From positions 6,273,001 through 6,337,000 of the forward strand of contig JAJFPB010000002.1 of assembly GCA_020881915.1 (NCBI GenBank): a stretch of DNA of 64,000 bases, written 5' to 3'. Positions 12,157-22,063 of this stretch are shown piece after piece. The notes beneath the pieces are model-generated. The model had not been told where the DNA came from. It searched no databases and saw nothing but the letters and a program-made list of their open reading frames with translations. Source of the DNA: Paramyrothecium sp. XJ0827 (lineage: Eukaryota; Ascomycota; Sordariomycetes; Hypocreales; Stachybotryaceae). Position numbers and translations under genes: made by a program. Each line of letters begins with the position of its first letter. The first letter of the stretch is position 1.

Positions 12157-12563
12157 ATTCATTTTGGCGTATAACGAAAACTCCCGTTCAAAGGTGCACC
12201 GAAGGCACAAGGGCCACTTGGTTATCTTGGGCCGATGTTCAAGTTAACAAATTCAACAGCTGGGTTCAATGAGTTCGTGGCTCTTTGCCAGATGCTTTTA
12301 AGGAATTAGCTAGGACAGCATGAACTGTGACGATGGCTAGCCGTACCCAAAAGTGGAAGGAGAGACAGGTGTAAATTACACACCCTTGTATTGAGTGGTC
12401 AACTAGATTAGCTCAATCAACCTTGCTCCTACTCTGTACATCTTTCTCGTATCTAATAGCCACGCTACATCCAGCGGAATGAAAATTGTCAGGACAGGAT
12501 AACTTCTGGCTTCTTTTATTGTTTCCATAGAAGAGCTAAGGTCGGTCGTTCCACCCACGCCAT
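12157..12563. other. Intergenic, convergent 3' flanks
   Basis: No gene seen. It lies between the end of the CHAT relic and the stop codon of the minus-strand hydrolase. Confidence 0.5.
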
Positions 12564-13610
12564 TCAGATACTTCTGGCGAGGCTTCGGCGGAAGAAATCG
12601 ATGAATTTGGCAAAAGGAATAAGGTCGACACGGTCATACAAGTCCACATGACCTGCATCGGGAACCCAGTACAGCTCCTTGGGTTCAGAGGCTGCGCGGA
12701 AGGCATTCTCACTAAACTCACGCGAATGTGCCTTGGTGCCTGAGACGAAGAGAAGAGGACGAGGAGAAATGAGTTCGAGATCGTTGAAAGGGTAGAAGTT
12801 TACGTGCTTGATCTCGCCCGTGATTGGTCGCTGAGTGGTCATGTTGCGCTGCCATCCTTCGGGTGTGAACTCCCCACGGCTGGTGCGGTAATAGTCGTAG
12901 TACTCACGGACAACTTCAGGGGAATCATCGGTGACCTCTGTTGGAGTGCCTGCGCCAATGTCGACTTGCCCTCCTGCCAATCTGACCCAGCGCTGCTGCG
13001 ATGCGTGGGCAATAAGCTCTTTGCGCTGTTCGAGATTGACAGACTGTTCCAAGCCTTGACGAGTGACAGTGCCCATGTCGTACATAGCCGATGTGGCCAC
13101 GGCCTTGATGCGCGAGTCAATCTTAGCGGCGCTAAGGACATAGCCACCGCTACCACAGATACCAAGAGCTCCAATTCGCTCACGATCAACGAAGTTGTAT
13201 GTGCCGAGATGATCCACCGCAGCGCTGTAGGCCTCGGTGAAGAAATCAACCGACACGAGGTTGTGAGCACCTTCACTGCGGCCAAAGAAAGGAAGATCAA
13301 GTGTAAGGGTAATGAACCCTTGCTCGGCCAGTTTGCCGGCGTATAGGTTGGCGCCCTGCTCTTTAACGGCACCATTGGGGTGGCCCACTACGATGGCTGC
13401 CGAGCTGGCAGTGCGACTCATGTTGTTGGGAGTAAAGAGATTGCCGATGATAGTTGTGTTATAGAGAGTTTGGAAAGCGATAGGCTGCATACCGACAAAC
13501 TCGCTGCGGAAGAAGTTGTCGGCCCCGAAAGACATGTTTTGCGCCATAGCAGGCATTGCGACAGCCAATGCCATGATGCCAGGAGTAGCAACGTTGAGTA
13601 CCGACCTCAT
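12564..13610 (-). CDS. Secreted alpha/beta hydrolase
   Basis: Single-exon gene of 348 residues. A signal peptide is visible (GIMALAVAMPAMAQ, residues about 11-24). The core has the alpha/beta-hydrolase order: AAIVVGHPNG (oxyanion loop region, about residues 72-81), TLDLPFFGRSEG (about 105-116), the nucleophile elbow LGICGSGGYVL (about 149-159), and PDAGHVDLYD with the catalytic His near residue 322. The elbow GICGSGG could use Cys or Ser as nucleophile. Proteins with this elbow are usually annotated as dienelactone-hydrolase-like or X-Pro peptidase-like; the substrate is unknown. A TATAAAA box lies about 100 bp upstream. No lesion. The next minus-strand genes upstream encode another secreted protein and a regulator. 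Confidence 0.82.
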   Translation of the reverse strand: MRSVLNVATPGIMALAVAMPAMAQNMSFGADNFFRSEFVGMQPIAFQTLYNTTIIGNLFTPNNMSRTASSAAIVVGHPNGAVKEQGANLYAGKLAEQGFITLTLDLPFFGRSEGAHNLVSVDFFTEAYSAAVDHLGTYNFVDRERIGALGICGSGGYVLSAAKIDSRIKAVATSAMYDMGTVTRQGLEQSVNLEQRKELIAHASQQRWVRLAGGQVDIGAGTPTEVTDDSPEVVREYYDYYRTSRGEFTPEGWQRNMTTQRPITGEIKHVNFYPFNDLELISPRPLLFVSGTKAHSREFSENAFRAASEPKELYWVPDAGHVDLYDRVDLIPFAKFIDFFRRSLARSI

Positions 13611-13710
13611 GATGGTTGAGTTGACTGATGGGTCCGTTTGTAAGTAATGATGGTTGAGAACGTAGGTGGAGCTGATGATGAATATGAATCCATCTTGAGC
13701 AGGGCGTTTA

Positions 13711-13717
13711 TTTTATA
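13711..13717 (-). promoter_or_regulatory. Probable TATA box of the alpha/beta hydrolase gene
   Basis: On the minus strand this reads TATAAAA, about 100 bp before the ATG at 13610, a plausible core-promoter distance in ascomycetes. Confidence 0.45.
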
Positions 13718-14829
13718 GCCGATGTGTCGACTGCCTAAGCAGACCCTGTGATGTCAACTTTTGGAATCTCAGGTTGGAAGGTCTTTAGAATTGTGCTAGT
13801 GTACTGCCGAGAGTCACGTCGTATTGCCAAAGTGGATCTTGGGCCGCGCGTAATAAGCATCATGGACCATGCAGATTCATTGTGCCAAGAAAAGCGGTTT
13901 TGATCGTAGAGCAAAGTTGACCCATACATTAATGGTCTATCCGAGTGTCTGTCCATTGTTCTTCAGAAAATGGTATGGGGCTATGTTCTGTGTTTGCGTA
14001 CTTTTCTTTCGAAAACTGACGCAAGAGAAGAATATGATTCTGCTTTAACTGATGCCTGAACTATACCTAACGATTTCATGGTTCATTCTTATATTTGCCT
14101 CACCAGGGGAGAGTACATAACCACCTTAAAATCTCAAGAACTTGATATGTGCTCAAGTGGCGAACTAGCCAATATCGTATAGCATTGATCTCATTGGGTG
14201 GGAGCTAAAAGTCATCTACCTGCATTAGCGTCGGGCGCTTATCCTTTTGGCGTATCGAACTGCCATGTATGGGGAACTCATCTCTAGGCTTTGTCTCCAA
14301 GACTACGTAATCCAGTCTTGCACCCGAGAACCTTGATCAGCATGACTAGTATGAGAATTTACATTAACATGACTTGAAGACAGCTTAAGCGTACCGAAGG
14401 TGAGTCCCGGGAGAAATGGCAGAATCCTCAAATTACACATACGCGGCCTTCCGGGTTGGGTAGGTAGAGGCAACAGCACTAAGGGAGCCCCCACTAGTAG
14501 ACGGATACCAAAAGGAGGAACGAGCCTTGAACGTACTTAGTACGCTTGAATTGGATAAATGATATCCGGAAGGCCGGAAGGAATACCAAAACAAACACCC
14601 TACAGTATCACAGTCCCTGCCGCTCGACAAGTAGTGTTCTCGATAGGGGTAGATTGTACAAAATATACCGTGTCAGAGCATATGATACAGGGGTTGTCCC
14701 ACCCCTGATACCCGGCTAGATAGATCAGAAGGTGTTAACCACTGGAGTTAGACCTCCTTAAGATATTAGTTTACATCATTGCCGGTCCAACACGCTCTTC
14801 ACTCAATTCAGCAGCCGGAGCTCTGACAT
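13718..14829. other. Intergenic region
   Basis: No gene supported. It contains copy 1 of a diverged repeat (14521-14612) whose partner is at about 17035-17125. Confidence 0.5.
14521..14612. repeat. Diverged repeat, copy 1
   Basis: About 90 bp align in the same orientation with 17035-17125. The best-shared cores are CTTGAA-TGGATAAA and GGAATACCA. Identity is roughly two thirds by eye with small gaps. On the minus strand both can be read as G-C-aromatic-F-W-Y-S, which hints at a decayed coding unit. Identity unknown. Confidence 0.45.
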
Positions 14830-15822
14830 TTAGCAAGTATCGACCTTGAAAACCGTGCCCACAGTTGCCCCCTGACCCGTCGAAGAGCCAGTGACATATA
14901 GGCTTGGCGAATGTGAACTTCCCGGAATAATGGCTACTGAAGATCCCTCGCCTAGCTCCGTAGAGTTGATAAGAACCGCACTCGTTCGAGCAAGTATATC
15001 GACTTCGACGATAACATTCTGAGAGTTTAAAGCGATCCACGCACGCTTTCCATCCAAAGAGACTGCAAAATCGTCAGCAAACGGGACGGTACCGTTTACA
15101 ATGATTTGAGATGGTCCAGTGGGATGTCCGGTTGATGTAGAAATAGGAATCTTGGCAAAGTGGTTGCGGACTTGATTGACGTAGAAAAGCTCTTTGTCAT
15201 AGGTGCGTAAGCCATTGGCCGCCACGGGCCTCTCCGGACGGCCTGCTGTTGTTTCGTCGTCGATGATTGTTTCATATTCCTTGGTCTCGACGTCCAGTAA
15301 AAGTATCCGACCCAGAGCTGAGTCGGATAGCACTAGACGAGAATTGTCTTTGGGCGATAAACGCGTCATGCCATTCAAAAGGCCAGCTGACGGAATTTTG
15401 GCCACAAGAGATACTTTGGCTGGTTTCGAGAGACTGTTGTCCGTTTTGATCTTCATTCCTCGCAAGTCAACTTTCCATACTGCGTTGGTGCCTATTGCAA
15501 TAGGAGTTGAGCCCGTGACGTTGGCGCCAGCCACGTAGAATACATCTTTTTTAAGCTCTGCAATGCCAAGCAGGCCTGATGCATCAGGGATATCGGTAAT
15601 AGCAGCAACACGAGAGCCAGTTGAATCGATGAGATGTAGAGTGCAGGAACCAGACGATGTCACAACGATATCGCCGTTGTGACGTACTGACAGGTTCTCA
15701 AGGTTCAAGGTATCGGGGACAGTTGCGAATACTGACAATGCAGCATCTCGCGACCGCTCAGTCAATGCGGCATTAGATGCGGAAAATGCGAGAGCGATTG
15801 AGGCGAAGATAGAGAAGCGCAT
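14830..15822 (-). CDS. Secreted SMP-30/gluconolactonase-like beta-propeller protein
   Basis: Single-exon gene of 330 residues. N-terminal signal peptide (FSIFASIALAFSASNAA). The body has repeated beta-propeller blade signatures: LENLSVRHNGDIVVTSS (about residues 41-57), LLNGMTRLSPKDNSRLVLSD (about 148-167), VAANGLRTYDKELFYVN (about 200-216), FADDFAVSLDGKRAWIAL (about 248-265) and SLYVTGSSTGQGA near the C-terminus. These resemble the SMP-30/gluconolactonase/LRE superfamily; fungal members are often secreted and sit near metabolic clusters. Spaced N and D residues fit the metal site of such propellers, but ligands cannot be assigned with confidence. The reaction is unknown. It ends with Cys and has no lesion. 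Confidence 0.75.
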   Translation of the reverse strand: MRFSIFASIALAFSASNAALTERSRDAALSVFATVPDTLNLENLSVRHNGDIVVTSSGSCTLHLIDSTGSRVAAITDIPDASGLLGIAELKKDVFYVAGANVTGSTPIAIGTNAVWKVDLRGMKIKTDNSLSKPAKVSLVAKIPSAGLLNGMTRLSPKDNSRLVLSDSALGRILLLDVETKEYETIIDDETTAGRPERPVAANGLRTYDKELFYVNQVRNHFAKIPISTSTGHPTGPSQIIVNGTVPFADDFAVSLDGKRAWIALNSQNVIVEVDILARTSAVLINSTELGEGSSVAIIPGSSHSPSLYVTGSSTGQGATVGTVFKVDTC

Positions 15823-15902
15823 GGCGAAAAAAATGGCGAATAGTGTTCGAAACGCCCGAGTGTGAGATTAAGTTGTGATTGAAGATCGTCTTGTTCTGGA
15901 AG

Positions 15903-15909
15903 ATTTATA
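15903..15909 (-). promoter_or_regulatory. Probable TATA box of the SMP-30-like gene
   Basis: Reads TATAAAT on the minus strand about 80 bp upstream of the ATG at 15822. Confidence 0.4.
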
Positions 15910-17207
15910 ATTCATGCTTATCATAAAACCGACGACGAATTCTGCGCCAAATAACACGTTCGTATAGCCCGCAACGACACTTAATTGTCTGTATGACACC
16001 ACTTTAATGAGGCATTCGTCAGCACTTACGCACTTATGTCAATAGGAAACTAGGAGGATGCTGCAATTAACCCACCTCGGACCCATGAATTACTACGTTT
16101 GAGGTTAGTAGCTCAGGGAATAGCTCTGGGAAGTTGAACTCTAACATGTTTGCTTAGCTTGCTAGTGAAGCCCTGGTGTATTACTGCACCTTGTGAACGC
16201 TCGTGTTCAAATGGACTGAAGGTATACGAATTATTTGTGGAAGAAGTCTACTTAGCGCAGCTTGTTCGACCAAAACAGACTGCTCTATCTACACGTTGCA
16301 TCTCTTCATAATCCTAAGAAAGGGCTCAGAGTAAATTTGACAATAGATATTTATTGAGCGTTATTCGTTACTATTAATTCACTAATCACGTCGCTTCACC
16401 AGGGACTGGTGGGTCTACACGAGACACTAATGCAAGCCACTGACACGAAGGGTCATCTCCTGAGCTAATCCTGACCATTTAATCAGTGCCCACTCGTGTC
16501 ATGATGAATCTGATAACACCCTAAGATGATCTAGGCAGAAAATAGAGGTTCGTGGAGCGGACAAGGGAGCTTCACCAATAACGGTGCCAGTGCCTATCCG
16601 ATGTGTCGACGCTCCTCCAGGGATCGATCCCAATAGAATATAGCCAAAGACTACGGCAAACGAACGCACACATCTTCTAGACAATTTTCACCCCCAGATT
16701 CGTTTCGGTGTTACACCCGGAGACAATATACCCTCCCCAAAAAGATCAGACGATTCCATCCCCTGTAAAGTCATCGTGTCATGTAGAGAGTCCAGTAATT
16801 GTCCTTCCCTTAGATTAGGCGTCTATCAATGACGTCATTTAAAGGTTATGCATATGCAGGTGAATGGCAAGTAGACACGGTTTCAAGGATGGATCCCTAA
16901 TCGGCCTATCGCCCCCTGACCGTGTGCCGAGCCACCGAAAGTTCGATTGAAATACCTGGCTCATGTAAGTGACAGTAAAAGCATCTACTAAACCAAAGAC
17001 GGAAGGTCTAACTAAGCTCAAAAGTACCTGACAAACAGACCTCGAATGTTCTGAGCACCCTTGAAGTGGATAAAAGCCCCGTAAGACTGGAGGCGAAGGG
17101 AATACCAGAAGTAGCAACCTGCAACAACGTAATTCCCGCGATTCATACGTAATACTACCTGGGAATTGACGGAAAGAACCACCACAGTGCAAAAGTTGAT
17201 CAGCGTC
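15910..17207. other. Intergenic region
   Basis: Only short frames; no gene supported. Contains copy 2 of the diverged repeat (17035-17125), close to the 3' end of the bZIP gene. Confidence 0.5.
17035..17125. repeat. Diverged repeat, copy 2
   Basis: Partner of 14521-14612. On the minus strand a 36-codon frame starting ATGAATCGC covers it (GCYFWYSLRLQSYG). No protein family is recognised. Confidence 0.45.
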
Positions 17208-18156
17208 TTAGGGCTTGAAGCGAAGGCATCTTTCCCCTCTGCTACGCCGCCAATAATTAGTTGCTTCCAGAATTTCGCCGCAGCCTTGTAAAAGTTGGCC
17301 CCATCTTCTCAGAAACGGCACTGTTGCCTCCCAGTTACGAGGATCTGATGGCTCGCCCCAAACAACTAAACCAGCTCCTTCCGTACCATTGCCACCCCAT
17401 TCGACTACGTCAGCCCAGAGCTGGTCCTCCTCATCCTCGGTCAGTAACTCAGAGACGCATGTGAGCGTCAGCAAGTTATCCCGCATCCTGGGGTGTGGGA
17501 ACAAATCGATCCAGGGATGATGTGGGATTCTCAGCTGGAGATCTGTGGGTATCAACGATTTTGGGCTGGCAGAGGTTCCAAAATCTACCGCCGGCATTGG
17601 TCCAATGAATCCAAATGGCGAAATAGCATGGCATATGAGCCAATCGACTGGTAGCCTTAGGGCGGTTGCGTTTGATGTCATAGCGTTGATGGTGTTCAGT
17701 TGGATCACTTTCATGAGCTGATCCGTATTTGGCTGATTCATCGTGTAATTTTGCATTGCTTGCAGAGCGAAGCGTGCTAAAACAGCGCGTCTTCGTACAA
17801 CAGTATCCGCGGTGAGTTGTTCATTGGTAGCTTTCTCTCCTGCTTCAGCAGTCATCTCACTAGCCGTCTTTTGCCATTGTCTTTGGCGCCCTTTGCCGGG
17901 TCAATTAGTCCACGAACGATAAGTTGTAGTAGAATCCCTTACGAGCTCTCTGATTTAATCGATTTTGTAACTTTTTTCTCTCCTTAGGATCAGTGACACC
18001 AGCCCAATCATCATTCTGGCACCTGGTATAGCTCTGATGAGGCATTGGCTGCAGGACTACCCCCTCGTCGTTAGAGGCCATGATGAGATTGTGGATGGGA
18101 ATGGAGTAGATTGGCCGTTTTCCGGGCAGGAGTGGCTGTATGCAGGCAGCTGACAT
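17208..18156 (-). CDS. bZIP-like transcription factor with DUF3425 domain
   Basis: Two exons: 18156-17943 and 17890-17208, intron 17891-17942 (52 bp, GTAAGG..AAAG). The splice is in frame and gives 298 residues. Residues about 50-78 read DDWAGVTDPKERKKLQNRLN then QRARRQRQWQK after splicing, the basic region of fungal bZIP-like regulators; the leucine zipper is short or degenerate, as is usual in this group. The C-terminal half has DUF3425 hallmarks: DWLICHAISPFGFIGP, HHPWIDLFPHPRMRDNLL, LVVWGEPSDPRNWEA, FLRRWGQLLQGCGEILEATN. Likely a nuclear regulator; target genes unknown. It lies upstream of the propeller and hydrolase genes on the same strand, so local control of them is possible but unproven. 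A later ATG (MASNDEG) could be the true start. Confidence 0.85.
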
Positions 18157-19391
18157 TTAAAGCTTTCTCCCCTTGACCGCCCGAACTAACAGTCAGAAAA
18201 GTAGCGAGTCAGGGGGTGAGCCAATTGGAATTTGAGATTGAAATCGGTACATTGAGGTGCTGGAAAACCAACTGTGACGGAGTGACCCGCTGACTAGATC
18301 TTGTGGAGCCGCTACTCGAGTGGCTGCCTGCCTAGGTAGTTGGACCAGTCAATGAGGGACGGCCACAGGGCGCCAGTGAAGCTAATGCATCAAAACGCAT
18401 CCAGGGTAGGGATCATGTCTCACCAGGCCATTACAAAGTAGTAGTGGAGTGTCCTGCTGTACACTTTGAGGTGAAAAGACTCAACTTTGCCGGTTGCGGC
18501 GGAAGGGCTACACCACGAGGCACTGGAGGGACCCAATTGTGATGACGGCGGTTCTTTTTGTTACACACGTCCCTTTTGGCTTCTATACGTTACGTGCCCC
18601 TACTATAGAGTACTGAGTCTTCTGTCTGTGTTAACCATTTTGGCTAGCTATGGTAGCTTATCAGGTGCCACATAGTAGAAAATGTAGCAGAACACACGAT
18701 GGTTAATGATGCCGGGAATTATGGGACCGTCCGACTCTCGGGACGACGCTAATGCAGCTGGATGACAGAACCCTGCATTTCTGGCCATAGCGTGTGGGTC
18801 ACGTCGTATTATGTTCGGCAAAAGACTATCCACGCTTGGCCTTCCGCACTGGTCAACTGCAATCCCGTGGTTGTTCCTGAAAGACCACCCCTCCTTTAAC
18901 TAATGGCTTCGGCAGGCCAATGAATGGATACGACCAGCGCCATCAAGAGTACAGCCCAAAAAGGATACAAAGATGACAAGTGGTCTAGATGGCTCTGGTA
19001 CTCTCGAGGGTAACAGAGATGAAGACAATCTTCTCTCCTTGAATAACTGAATAGCATGACGTGATATAGAGCAGTTACGTTCACACAGAAATGCCCTGCA
19101 TAGCAGTTTTAATAGTAATCGCCATTTCCTAATAGCGCAGGCGACAAACATAACAGGCATGCTTAGACATGCTTGGCGGCTCTTGGAGTATTGGCAGCGT
19201 CTAGACGAAGGGGAAATCCTTACAAAGCTATACCACGGGCTTATACTATGTTGTGACAACATTCATGTGAAACAGGTGCCTCTTGTACAGGTCATGTAGC
19301 TTGACAATGTGTGGCAACAGTTGTTTGGAGAGGTTCCATGTTGCAGTGTTGTGATTGAATCGCAAGGATTCAGTGGCCCATGCCTTGAGGA
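18157..19391. other. Intergenic region
   Basis: No supported gene. Several short overlapping frames on the minus strand (18896-19262) look random. Confidence 0.45.
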
Positions 19392-20711
19392 CTATACGTG
19401 TACCAACTGCACAGTTTGAGCCATCTTTTCATCGGACATCTGCGCCGGCAGTACGTCCTGGACAAGTCTATGGAGCTTCAGCTCAGCCAGCTCATTGTTT
19501 ACCCTGACAAGCGATGATTTTGTCAGATCCAGCCGAGCCATTATGTACCTTAATCCTCGTCTGTCGGATACCCCTGGCGGCATTTCGCACGTTAGCGGAG
19601 TAGACATCGACGACTCAGTGATTGAGTCGGGTTTCAGAAACGCCAAAGCCTGGAGTAAAGCATCGGCTTGCTTGAATAGGCTTTCTAGAACCCAGACCGT
19701 CAGCAAAGAGTGCTTGTAGTGCTCCTGAAGTATGGGGGATCATATTTTGGCGACCGTCTTGATAGTTGTTTGTCAGTCAAAGTAGCTTATTAATGGCGGA
19801 AGAGTCGTCTCTACTCTCTCGATCAAAGCTGTGATTTGCGTGATTGCTAGAGGCAGATCACCCAGCCTCGAGCACAAATCGGGCGACTGTTTGCAACTCT
19901 CTGACGTATCAGGCAGCTTGGTGAAACGACACAAGAGGTTTGCTGCTTCCTCTAGCCCAAGTGGCTCCATCTCAATACCAAACCGACCTCTTTTTGTGAA
20001 AGGATCTCGGCTGGTGATCAGAACAGAGCCTCTATCGCTCAAGGGCCAAAAGCTGCGGAGGAGCTCAGGGTTATCGGCATTATTGAAAGCTCACAACCAA
20101 TTCGCGTCGTTGAAGTCTGTCTGGCTTGATCAGTCTTTCGATTCCGACTTTTTGATAGGATTTCCAAGCCACTCAAGGGTGATGTTGCGGCTGACAACTC
20201 GATCAGCGTCAGAGCTACCGTCATAACCCAGTTTGGCAGCAATTGTCGCGAAGCCCTCCGACAATCTGGTTGCATGCTCCGCCTCGATCCAGAAGATGGC
20301 GTCGAATGAGCTTCTGCGTATGAACGTATACTATGAACGTATACTCTTTGGCCAACTCGGTCTTTCCAACTCCTCCTAAGCCATAAGCGGCAAAGTCTTG
20401 CGGAGCGCCTTCGGATTTCCCTGGAGCTCTTGGTACTAAGTGCTTATCCATCAATGCGAGAAAATCTTCGGGGCCGAAGAAAGAATTGTTTTGTTCTCCT
20501 GGCTTCAACATGTGGTAAGGCACCGCAAGGCCTTTCCTAAGCGAGCCAATATCAAACAATGTGGAATCTCTGCCTGACATACGTTAGCATCTGTAAGAAC
20601 TGCGTAGCTGGGACCGAGCTGCCGATGATTTCGACCTGTAATGCGTATAATTAACGCTCCGTGTTTCTCGTCACCCAGGGTCTTGAAGGACTTATAGCAA
20701 AAGACGGTCAC
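19392..20711 (-). pseudogene. NB-ARC (NLR-like STAND) receptor relic
   Basis: On the minus strand from about 20580: GLGGVGKTELAKEY (P-loop, near 20360-20384), then a 13-bp tandem duplication (20319-20344) that breaks frame, then in the next frame SFDAIFWIEAEHATRLSEGF, IAAKLGYDG and LEWLGNP. A stop and NNADNPELLRSFWPLSDRGS (Walker B area; first Asp is Asn) follow, then VLITSRDP (sensor), MEPLGLEEAANLLC, LGDLPLAITQI (GLPLA-like motif), stops near 19745-19770, and HSLLTVWVLESLF...ALLQALAFLKPDSI (ARC/winged-helix part). Several in-frame stops and the duplication make it a pseudogene. Such proteins act as intracellular NLR-type switches in fungal non-self recognition and incompatibility. The N-terminal effector domain is scrambled just upstream. 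Confidence 0.82.
20319..20344. repeat. 13-bp perfect tandem duplication inside the NB-ARC relic
   Basis: TATGAACGTATAC occurs twice back to back (20319-20331 and 20332-20344). Because 13 is not a multiple of three it shifts the frame immediately after the P-loop helix; the homologous reading resumes in the frame expected with only one copy. Confidence 0.9.
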
Positions 20712-20734
20712 AGTTCAAGATTCACGTTTCTGTC

Positions 20735-21120
20735 TCAGTCGTCCAACTAATTTGTGAAGGGTCTGGCGACTATATATGACGAGCCTGCGCCCATTGACCA
20801 CCGTAAGATTCGAGACATCCATCAAGGTACCGTGCTTTTCGGTGCACCGAACCCTACCTTTCCGAAACACCCCCTGTGGCCTAGATTGAGATTACTGGTT
20901 CGGTTAAGCCTAAAGCTATTGCGAATAAAGCATTCCATAATTGAATTGGGTCGTGACTCCGTGGCCGATCTCTCTCGCCAGTTCAAGGGGCGTATTTCAG
21001 GTACTCCCGTTATCTCAGTTTTTGAGAAGTTGCCGACGAAAGTCTCGACAGATTTAATTGGCTCGAAAACTTCTGTTGTATGCATATTTCTATCCTCAAG
21101 ATCTCATTCACTAGAAACTT
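20735..21120 (+). pseudogene. SesB-like alpha/beta hydrolase fragment, opposite strand to the NB-ARC relic
   Basis: Plus-strand reading FVKGLATIYDEPAPIDHRKI, RDIHQGTVLFGAPNP, LGRDSVADLSRQF and PVISVFEKLPTKVSTDLIGSKTS. This matches the second half of the lipase-like (SesB-type) domain that often precedes NB-ARC in fungal NLRs: the region after GHSLGGLVVKQAL, then GIIFFGTPHxGS, then ISFYExxPT. It lies between the N-terminal hydrolase part (minus strand, 21390-21710) and the NB-ARC part (minus strand) but on the other strand. Truncated, no start of its own. Confidence 0.6.
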
Positions 21121-21389
21121 ATCCTCCAATGTATCGGATGTAGCTTGTTGCAAGCGTTTGCCGAGACCAATATTCCTAATGAGACTCTGGTTGAATTAAG
21201 CACCGACCTTAACGATCTGCTTCGCTCCACTTACACCAACGCCATGACCCAAGAAATCAAGACGGTGTTCAAGGGCACCTTGACTTCACGCAAGGCACAG
21301 TCTACTGCTTCGATCATCGAACCTTCTAGAAATGATTTTTATCGACGACGGTTTAGTCGAAAGCGAAGGCTCGGATGTGGAACTAGTCA

Positions 21390-21710
21390 GAAGTGCCAAG
21401 GGACAGCCCGGAGCAGCATTGGAATAACTTCAGGTTGACAGCTTACAGAGCAAATGCCCGTGGGTGAGTGTACCGCCACGATGGAGTCCGGCCCAACTAG
21501 GCCGTTGATCAGGCTTTCTGGTTCGGATGACATGGCGGCCCATGCATTCTCTGTATCAGAATTCACGCTGTACTCGTAACCTAGAATCGCGGTGTCAACA
21601 TCAGGTAGCAGGAAAGGCTTCAGAAAGTGCCATGATTCGTCAACCCAGGTCTTGGGGGCGTTGTTCTGCACGTCCAGAATGAAGACAATACTGGAAACAC
21701 GTTCAGAACA
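21390..21710 (-). pseudogene. SesB-like alpha/beta hydrolase, N-terminal fragment
   Basis: Minus-strand reading VSSIVFILDVQNNAPKTWVD ... FLLPDVDTAILGYEYSV, corresponding to the first strands of the lipase-like domain of fungal NLRs (pattern VVFVHGLxGHxxxTW ... LP ... ARILxYGYD). The HGLGG oxyanion motif is degraded to LDVQN. Presumably the true N-terminal part of the NB-ARC relic to its right in gene order. Confidence 0.5.
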
Positions 21711-22063
21711 ACCCTAAGCCCAGTAGCGGAGCAGCATACTACGACGAGGGACAAGGTAGGGCCAGCTTTGGATAAGGAGGAAGCCGAAGGAGACGTGATG
21801 AGGGTTTCAGCTTGGTGCAAATTGTGGTAGACGGCATGTTTGTTCTATCAATGAGCAGAGGACTAATCAATATCGCAGCTTCAGTCGGAACGGAGGGTTA
21901 TGAGCGAATCGAGGCAGTTATTTGCGCGCACAGGAACAACAACTGGTGTGCGTACATATAGACACTGATGTACTCCTGTGAGGATTCCGGACCACGACAT
22001 TTGACTTGAGGATAGGATATTCATATTGTTATGTTATATCTGATAAAGACCACACTGCCGATG
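21711..22063. other. No gene seen
   Basis: Spacer between the hydrolase fragment and the M20 relic; no motif recognised. Confidence 0.4.

Noticed and set aside
12804..13346. Open frames overlapping the alpha/beta hydrolase on either strand
   Set aside because: They are other-frame shadows of a clear 348-codon gene with hydrolase motifs.
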